DNA of 64,000 nucleotides from assembly GCA_965215165.1 (NCBI GenBank), contig CBDCCX010000006.1, positions 1,922,001 to 1,986,000 of the forward strand. Direction: 5' to 3'. Within the stretch, counting starts at the first letter, position 1. Every line of letters begins with the position of its first letter. Positions 59,155-64,000 of the stretch are shown here, one piece after another. A model generated the notes under the pieces. It was not told the DNA's origin. It ran no database searches and was given only the letters and a program-made list of their open reading frames with translations. The stretch is from JANQRZ01 sp965215165. Its GTDB lineage: Bacteria; Bacteroidota; Rhodothermia; Rhodothermales; JANQRZ01. Made by a program: the position numbers and the translations under genes.

Positions 59155-60333
59155 TCAGAAGACGAACTGGAGCTGGAGCACGATGAGGTGTTGGTCGGCT
59201 ACGGCAGCGGCGTCGGGAAGGGCGTTCGCGTAGGCCAGCGTCACGCGCTCCTGCCGGTAGGGCAGCCCGCGCCGGGCGCTCAGGCTGTAGCTCAACCCGG
59301 CGGTGACGTAGTCGTCGGCCCCGCTGTCGGTGTCGGCGTAGAACCGCTCGGCGCGGGCGAAGGCTTCCCCGTAGCGGAGCACACGGACCGCCGCCAGCGC
59401 GGCTACCCCGAGGCTGTGCTGCGCCTCGAGCCGGACGGGCTCGCTGCCGGAGCCCGCCAGGTCGAGGGCTTCGTACCGGATGCCGATCACGTCGGCCTTG
59501 AGGCGCAGGGGCTGGCTGCCGGGCGCGGCTCCCCAGTAGAGATGCCCGGCGTAGCTGGCGTAGCGCCGCCCATGGTCGAGCCCGTCGGGGGCCGTGTTCG
59601 GGCTGTGCGCGCCGTTGACGCCGGCGAAGCCGCCGACTTCCAGGCCGGGGACCGCGCTCGGCTCGACGCTGAGGTAGCCACCTGCGGCGAGGCCGTCGGT
59701 GTTGACGCCGCGCGTGGCCGAGAGCCCGCTGACGCTCTCGCGGAAGTTTCCCCGGTCCCGGTCGAAGCTGCCGTCGCCGTTGTGAAGGAAGAGCTCGACC
59801 GTGAGCGCGTCCGTCTGATAGCGCCCCTCGATCCCGAAGTCGCGGCCCGACGAGCCGATGGTCCCGCGCGCCCAGCGCTCGGCGATGGCCGCGCGCTCGA
59901 CGGCGTCGATCCGGGTGTGGGAGGTGAAAACGTAGGCGCGCGGCTGCGCCCCGGCGAGATAGCCGGCGCGGAAGCGGAGCGTCGGCCCCGGCCGGTAAAC
60001 CCCGTAGAGGTCCACGCTGCTCAGCGCCCCCCCGCCGACGTCCACGTCGTAGTGCACCCCGAAGCCGTCGCCGAAGCTGGCTGTTGCCCGCAGCCGGGCG
60101 CGGCGGGTGCCGAAGCCGAGCCGCTGGAGATCGTTCTCTGTCCCGGCGGTGCCGGAGGTGAAGCCGTAGCTCAGGCGCGGCTGGAACGTCCCGCCGAGGC
60201 GAAGGCTTACGCCCGCCACGGCCATCTCGACCGCACGCGGCTCTTCCTGCCCTCGCGCGCTGGAAGCAAAGAGGAGAGCCACCGCTAGCGCGCCGTACCG
60301 GCCTGCGCGGTGCAAGGACGCGAAGTGTATCAT
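59155..60333 (-). CDS. Phosphate-selective porin O/P-like outer membrane protein
   Basis: 392 aa. Signal peptide to about residue 28 (ALAVALLFASSARGQ). The rest is beta-barrel-like with alternating hydrophobic residues: GGTFQPRLSYGFTSG, GFGTRRARLRATASFGDGFG, LRFRAGYLAG, FGIEGRYQTDALTVELFLHNG and a C-terminal aromatic end LQLQFVF, as required for BamA recognition. The OprO/OprP family includes phosphate and pyrophosphate channels; the substrate here is unknown. It lies in front of a 328-bp gap ahead of the carbonic anhydrase. Confidence 0.75.
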   Translation of the reverse strand: MIHFASLHRAGRYGALAVALLFASSARGQEEPRAVEMAVAGVSLRLGGTFQPRLSYGFTSGTAGTENDLQRLGFGTRRARLRATASFGDGFGVHYDVDVGGGALSSVDLYGVYRPGPTLRFRAGYLAGAQPRAYVFTSHTRIDAVERAAIAERWARGTIGSSGRDFGIEGRYQTDALTVELFLHNGDGSFDRDRGNFRESVSGLSATRGVNTDGLAAGGYLSVEPSAVPGLEVGGFAGVNGAHSPNTAPDGLDHGRRYASYAGHLYWGAAPGSQPLRLKADVIGIRYEALDLAGSGSEPVRLEAQHSLGVAALAAVRVLRYGEAFARAERFYADTDSGADDYVTAGLSYSLSARRGLPYRQERVTLAYANALPDAAAVADQHLIVLQLQFVF

Positions 60334-60661
60334 CGCTGCTGTGTGAGTAATTGCTCGGGGTTACTGGCCGAATCTGGTTAAACGAGTCATGTTCGGCAAC
60401 GGACCTTCACAACGCCATCTCCGCGCGGGCGAGGACCCACAGGATTTGCCGGCCCATGGGTCCCCGACCGGGGGCGGGGATGACGGCTCTTCAGACGTGA
60501 AGCGAGCAACCGGACTTGGTGTGAGCGACTGTTCGGTGAGCAGGTCTACGAGCGAGAGCGAGCCGCTCATAGCTCCATCCGTCTTACCAGGCAGTCTCTA
60601 CCTAGAGGGCAGGCGAGCACGCCGAAGGTGGCCGCCTGCCCTCGCCCTCCAGCGCGCCGGG
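60334..60661. other. Intergenic region between porin and carbonic anhydrase genes
   Basis: Holds a hairpin GCCGAA...TTCGGC near 60367-60398 and GAGGGCAGGCG (60605-60615) with CGCCTGCCCTC (60633-60643), a perfect 11-bp stem that lies just beyond the carbonic anhydrase stop and may end its transcript. No reading frame supported. Confidence 0.5.
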
Positions 60662-61390
60662 CTAGCGCATCTCGTCGGCGTCGAGGAAGGTGACCTCGCC
60701 CGTCGCCACGTCGTGCATCGCGCCGACGACCATCAGCTTGCCCTCGTCCACGAGTCCGGCCATCACCGGGCTGCGCTCGAGGATGTTCTGCACGGTCATC
60801 GCCACGTTCTCGTGCGCCACGGCGTTGACGAACGTGGGGTTGCCGGACGTGTACGGCCCGGCCACGTCGTTCTGCACCGCGTAGACGGCCGGGGCGATGT
60901 TGCTGAGCGTGTGCGTCAGGTTGCCCAGCTCGACGTGGTCGCACGCGCCTTTGACGGCCCCGCACTCGGTGTGACCGAGCACGACGATGACCTTCGAGCC
61001 GGCCACCGCCGTGGCGAACTCCATGCTGCCCAAGATGTCGGCGTTGACGAAGTTGCCCGCGACGCGCGCCGAAAACAGGTCGCCGATGCCCTGGTCGAAG
61101 ACCAGCTCGTGTGGCACGCGGCTGTCGATGCAGCCGAGCACGACGGCGAAGGGGTACTGCCCCTCGGCCGTCTGCTCGACCTGGTCCATCAGGTCGCGGT
61201 CGAGCATCGCTTCGCTGACGAAGCGCTCGTTGCCGTCTTTGAGCATCTGGAGCGCCTCGGCGGGCGAGAGGGCGGCTTGGCTTTCGGCGGTCTGGGTAAC
61301 CGCCATCTGGGTGAGCGTGGCCTGCGCGTGGACAGGGGCAACGGTGAGAATGAGGACGGCGAGAGCGGAAAGGGAGAGGGAGTGTCGCAT
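60662..61390 (-). CDS. Beta-carbonic anhydrase with signal peptide
   Basis: 242 aa. Signal peptide MRHSLSLSALAVLILTVAPVHAQ. Zinc ligands: Cys and Asp in VVLGCIDSRVPHE (with the Asp-Arg dyad), His and Cys in VLGHTECGAVKGA. Other family blocks: VRNAGN-like RVAGNFV, and GSMEFATAV. It converts CO2 and bicarbonate; the signal peptide places it in the periplasm or envelope, unusual for a beta enzyme but reported. NhaA and Mrp genes follow upstream on the same strand, so bicarbonate/pH control is a likely setting. Gene starts 53 bp after the nhaA stop. Confidence 0.88.
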   Translation of the reverse strand: MRHSLSLSALAVLILTVAPVHAQATLTQMAVTQTAESQAALSPAEALQMLKDGNERFVSEAMLDRDLMDQVEQTAEGQYPFAVVLGCIDSRVPHELVFDQGIGDLFSARVAGNFVNADILGSMEFATAVAGSKVIVVLGHTECGAVKGACDHVELGNLTHTLSNIAPAVYAVQNDVAGPYTSGNPTFVNAVAHENVAMTVQNILERSPVMAGLVDEGKLMVVGAMHDVATGEVTFLDADEMR

Positions 61391-61443
61391 GGTATTGGGT
61401 TGGTTGGGTGGTTGGGTGGTCTGGGTGATGCGGAGAGGATGCC

Positions 61444-62829
61444 TCAGCGCTCCACCGGCACAGCGAGCGGCACGGAGCCGGTCGCGGGCTGGTCGGCGGC
61501 AACGCGGGCGGAGACGGTGGGGCCACGGGAGAGCAGCACCCACCCGATCACGCCGGAGACGAACGAGCCCAGCAGGATACCGAGCTTGGCGCTGTCGAGC
61601 AGTTCGGCCTGGCCGGGGAAGGCGAGGTTGGCGATGAAGATCGACATCGTGAAGCCGATCCCGCACAGCGCGCTAATGCCGACAACCTTGCGCCACGTCG
61701 CGCCCGCCGGCAAGCTCGCCAGCCCCGACTTGACGGCGAGCCACGCGAAGAGCGTGATCCCGATGGGCTTGCCGACCACCAAGCCGAGCACGATGCCGAG
61801 CGTGACCGGACTGGCGAGCGCGCCGAAGCCGCCCGTCACTGCGACGCCGGCGTTGGCGAGCGCGAAGACCGGGATGATGAAGAACGCGACGGGGTTGTGT
61901 AGGCCGTGCTCCAGCCTCGCCAGCGGCGTTTCGGCCTGCTCGCACGCGTTTTCGAGCGCATAGACCGCGTTCTGCTGCTGCAGCGTCGGCTCGGTCTCGC
62001 CCGGCTTGACGTCCTCGGCGAACGAGCCGAGGTAGGCCCGGGCGCGCTCCAGAAAGTCCGGCGCGTCGAGCCGGCGCTTGACCGGGATCGTGAGCGCCAG
62101 CAGCACGCCGGCGACGGTCGCGTGGACGCCCGACTTGAGGAACGCCAGCCACAGCCCGACGCCGAGCACGATGTAGACCAGCGTCTTCTGCACCCCGAGC
62201 CGGTTCATTACGACCAGCACGGCGAGGAAGCCCGCCGCCCACCACAGCGCGGCCGTCGACACCTCGGCCGTGTAGAACAGCGCAATCACCATCACCGCGC
62301 CCAGGTCATCGACGATGGCGAGCGCGGTCAGGAAGATCTTGAGCGCCAGCGGCACCCGGTCGCCCAGGAGCGCCAGCACGCCGAGCGCGAAAGCGATGTC
62401 AGTCGCCATCGGAATGCCCCAGCCGTCGGTGCCGGCCCCGCCGGCGTTGAGGAAGACGTAGGCCAGCGCCGGGATCACCATGCCGCCCAGCGCCGCCGAC
62501 ACGGCCAGCCCTGCGCTCTTCGGGTTCGACAGCTCGCCGCCGAGCACCTCGCGCTTGATCTCGAGCCCGACCAGCAGGAAGAAGATCGCCATCAGCCCAT
62601 CGTTGATCCAGAGCAGGAGCGGCTTGTCGATCACGAACGAGCCGACGCCGACCGTGACGTAGGTCTGCCACAGGTCGAAGTAGGACGCCGACAGCGGGCT
62701 GTTGGCCCACGCGAACGCGACCACGGCGCAGCCGAGCAGCAGCAGCCCACCCGCCGCCTCGGAGCGAAAGAACGACTGGAGCGGCCCGACGATCGGGTGC
62801 GGCGAAACAGGGGAGGAAGACGTAGCCAT
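61444..62829 (-). CDS. nhaA: Na+/H+ antiporter NhaA
   Basis: 461 aa. GPLQSFFRSEAAGGLLLLGCAV, WINDGLMAIFFLLVGLEIKREVLGGEL (quoted as NDGLMAIFFLLVGLEIKRE), PMATDIAFALGVLALLGDRVP and LTALAIVDDLGAVMVIALFY contain the two conserved Asp (DDLGAV) that carry Na+/H+, as in E. coli NhaA. Compared with E. coli (388 aa) it has an insertion between helices (about 250-300: FLERARAYLGSFAEDVKPGE). It exports Na+ for H+ uptake at alkaline pH. Located between the Mrp-like genes and the carbonic anhydrase, all leftward. Confidence 0.96.
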   Translation of the reverse strand: MATSSSPVSPHPIVGPLQSFFRSEAAGGLLLLGCAVVAFAWANSPLSASYFDLWQTYVTVGVGSFVIDKPLLLWINDGLMAIFFLLVGLEIKREVLGGELSNPKSAGLAVSAALGGMVIPALAYVFLNAGGAGTDGWGIPMATDIAFALGVLALLGDRVPLALKIFLTALAIVDDLGAVMVIALFYTAEVSTAALWWAAGFLAVLVVMNRLGVQKTLVYIVLGVGLWLAFLKSGVHATVAGVLLALTIPVKRRLDAPDFLERARAYLGSFAEDVKPGETEPTLQQQNAVYALENACEQAETPLARLEHGLHNPVAFFIIPVFALANAGVAVTGGFGALASPVTLGIVLGLVVGKPIGITLFAWLAVKSGLASLPAGATWRKVVGISALCGIGFTMSIFIANLAFPGQAELLDSAKLGILLGSFVSGVIGWVLLSRGPTVSARVAADQPATGSVPLAVPVER

Positions 62830-62859
62830 AGCCAGAGGAGTCGTGGATGAGAGGGCGAG

Positions 62860-63186
62860 TTAGGCGGCGGCGGTCTCGACGCTGCCGAGCGTGACGAAGC
62901 TGCGGTAGACCAGCACGGGCGAGACCAGCCCGAACCCGATCACCACGGCCGTCGGCACCAGGGCCTGCGGGAGCGGGTTGGCCGTCGCCACGAGCGGGAC
63001 CTCCGCGCCGAGCGGCACCAGCGGCGGCGCGAGCCGCGCCACGCGCCCCATGCCGAAGACGAGCAGGTTGACCGCGTTCGAGAGCAGGACCAGCCCGAAG
63101 ACCATCCGCAGCAGGTTCCGCTGCAGGATCAGGTAGACCCCGGCTGCGAAGAGGACACCGGTGAGCAGGGCAAGGAGCGTTTGCAT
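62860..63186 (-). CDS. mnhC: Mrp/Mnh antiporter subunit C
   Basis: 108 aa. Three membrane helices (TLLALLTGVLFAAGVYLIL, RMVFGLVLLSNAVNLLVF, LPQALVPTAVVIGFGLVSPV). The NuoK-like pattern with LLSNAVNLLVF and DPLPQALVLTAIVIG-type ANPLPQALVPTAVVIGFG is characteristic of MnhC/MrpC. Its ATG overlaps the stop of the preceding small subunit (TGATG). It is 30 bp from nhaA, so they are likely one operon. Confidence 0.85.
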   Translation of the reverse strand: MQTLLALLTGVLFAAGVYLILQRNLLRMVFGLVLLSNAVNLLVFGMGRVARLAPPLVPLGAEVPLVATANPLPQALVPTAVVIGFGLVSPVLVYRSFVTLGSVETAAA

Positions 63187-63368
63187 CAGTCTAGAGCCGT
63201 GTTGGGCCGAGCGGCGGACGGGCGTGGCTGCGCGCGCTCCAGGGCCAGCACGATCGTGAGCGTGAAGCCGACCACGACGAGGAACACGCTCATGTCGAAC
63301 AGGAGCGGAGCCCCCAGCTTGAGCGCAGACCCGGCGAGCACGAGAAGGGTCGTGAGCACGGAGATCAT
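63186..63368 (-). CDS. Short MnhB-like subunit
   Basis: 60 aa only. LLFDMSVFLVVVGFTLTIVLAL matches the C-terminal FD-x-G/S-V-x-LVVxGF end of MnhB, which is normally about 140 aa; the upstream helices are missing. It overlaps the mnhF stop by 4 bp and the mnhC ATG by 1 bp, so it is clearly translated in this context. It may be a minimal MnhB or an mnhG-like remnant. Confidence 0.6.
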   Translation of the reverse strand: MISVLTTLLVLAGSALKLGAPLLFDMSVFLVVVGFTLTIVLALERAQPRPSAARPNTALD

Positions 63369-63694
63369 GGGCCGTCGGGGCGAGGCGGAGAACCGGCGGG
63401 CGCGCCGGAAGACGGGGCGGCCCCGGAAAGCTCGTCGTCCCGCTGCGACTCGATGAAGCGCGCAAAGGCGACCGTCGCCAGAAACGCGATCAGCGCGAGC
63501 ACGAGCGCCGCGTCGAGGTAGGCCGGCACGCCGGAGGCGAGCGTCCACAGCGCGATCACGCCGACCGCCAGGTAGGCGATCATGTCGAGCGCCACCACGC
63601 GGTCCGGCAGGCCCGGCCCGCGTACGAGTCGGGCGAAGGCGAGACCGATCAGCGAGGAGCCGAGCAACACGGACCAGGAGAGGAGCGGTGCCAT
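63365..63694 (-). CDS. mnhF: Mrp/Mnh antiporter subunit F
   Basis: 109 aa. Helix 1 MAPLLSWSVLLGSSLIGLAF, then the MnhF signature RLVRGPGLPDRVVALDMIA, GVIALWTLASG and LDAALVLALIAFLATVAFARF. The Pro-rich C-terminal tail (APAGSPPRPDGP) is extra. Mrp antiporters need large MnhA and MnhD proteins; neither is seen nearby. Order in direction of transcription: F, B-like, C, NhaA. Confidence 0.85.
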   Translation of the reverse strand: MAPLLSWSVLLGSSLIGLAFARLVRGPGLPDRVVALDMIAYLAVGVIALWTLASGVPAYLDAALVLALIAFLATVAFARFIESQRDDELSGAAPSSGAPAGSPPRPDGP

Positions 63695-63724
63695 GGGGCA
63701 GGAAGGTTACGGGGCACAGACGGG

Positions 63725-64000
63725 CTAGAGTTCGAAGAGCGCGTCGAGAAGGCCGAGCGTCGTGCCCTTTCGCTTGACCGCGACGACCGGCACCTCGGAG
63801 GTCCGGACGACGTTTTCGCCGACGCTGCCGAGCAGGACGGCGGCGCTCGCGCTCCGCCCCCGCGTGCCGACCAGGATGAGGTCCGCCCCGATCGTCTCCG
63901 CTTCGTCGTGGATGGTCTTGGGCACGTCCTCGCCCTCGGCGAAGTGCGGCACCGCCCGCAGCCCGCGCAGGTCTAGCTCGGCCAGGAAGGTCTCGAACCG
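63725..64000 (-). CDS. Universal stress protein (UspA family), N-terminus beyond window edge
   Basis: The frame is open to the right edge; about 91 residues of the C-terminal half are present. ADLILVGTRGRSASAAVLLGSVGENVVRTSEVPVVAVK holds the UspA nucleotide-binding G-2X-G-9X-G(S/T) motif: GTRGRSASAAVLLGSVG. UspA proteins bind ATP or AMP and respond to stress. It precedes the Mrp genes in the direction of transcription, 30 bp away. Confidence 0.85.
   Translation of the reverse strand, partial: RFETFLAELDLRGLRAVPHFAEGEDVPKTIHDEAETIGADLILVGTRGRSASAAVLLGSVGENVVRTSEVPVVAVKRKGTTLGLLDALFEL

Overview
This is a GC-rich (roughly two thirds G+C), gene-dense chromosomal stretch of a member of the Bacteroidota, most likely a Rhodothermia (Salinibacter/Rubricoccus-like) bacterium. 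Clues are a type IX secretion (T9SS) tail with the PNPF motif on a giant beta-helix protein, the tiny Arg/Lys-rich AURKAIP1/COX24-like (bL38-like) protein, a DksA homologue that has lost most zinc-ligand cysteines, Thermus-type isocitrate dehydrogenase, many lipoproteins, and few clear Shine-Dalgarno sites. Taxonomy is inference; no rRNA is present.

Layout. 1-5600: end of yaaA, a YtxH protein, the 31-residue bL38-like gene, a candidate structured RNA with a strong terminator, ssrA (tmRNA, tag ANDYSYAMAA), and small envelope proteins. 5600-9120: T9SS-like lipoprotein, MazF/antitoxin pair, lipoprotein methyltransferase, TerC. 9420-18740: two-domain AAA ATPase, orphan Phd-like antitoxin, an isolated EutN/CcmL microcompartment vertex protein, lpdA, trkH, and assorted enzymes and lipoproteins. 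18745-31940: a housekeeping block read leftwards: ileS, dksA-like, lspA, lipoprotein, lepA, exported protein, two overlapping signal peptidase I genes, Xaa-Pro aminopeptidase and DnaJ. 32059-35976: T9SS-exported beta-helix protein built on an exact 420-bp tandem repeat. 36150-42125: hypothetical protein, purine nucleoside phosphorylase, DivIVA, YggS, VIT/VWA protein.

42027-52896 is an accessory defence island of about 10.8 kb. It is bracketed by two 99-bp direct copies (about 88% identical, same frame) of the last 33 codons of the VIT/VWA gene. It holds a complete type I restriction-modification operon (hsdR-hsdM-hsdS), a Fic protein followed by an N-terminally truncated winged-helix protein, a toxin-antitoxin-chaperone operon (HigB-like, HigA-like, SecB-like), and a STAS-like (DUF4325) plus membrane-protein pair. 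Two extra 3' tails of hsdS, same orientation, separate the cargo modules, as if each had been added behind an hsdS end.

52997-64000: DinB and membrane proteins, ispG, KefB-type antiporter, icd, porin, then an ion/CO2 cluster (exported beta-carbonic anhydrase, NhaA, an incomplete Mrp operon C/B-like/F, UspA running off the right edge). Several short mobile or repetitive elements are interspersed: two MITE-like elements, three copies of a GGGCG...CGCCCCTAC palindrome, a 38-bp perfect palindrome and other REP-like units. No rRNA, tRNA, CRISPR array, integrase or transposase gene was seen.
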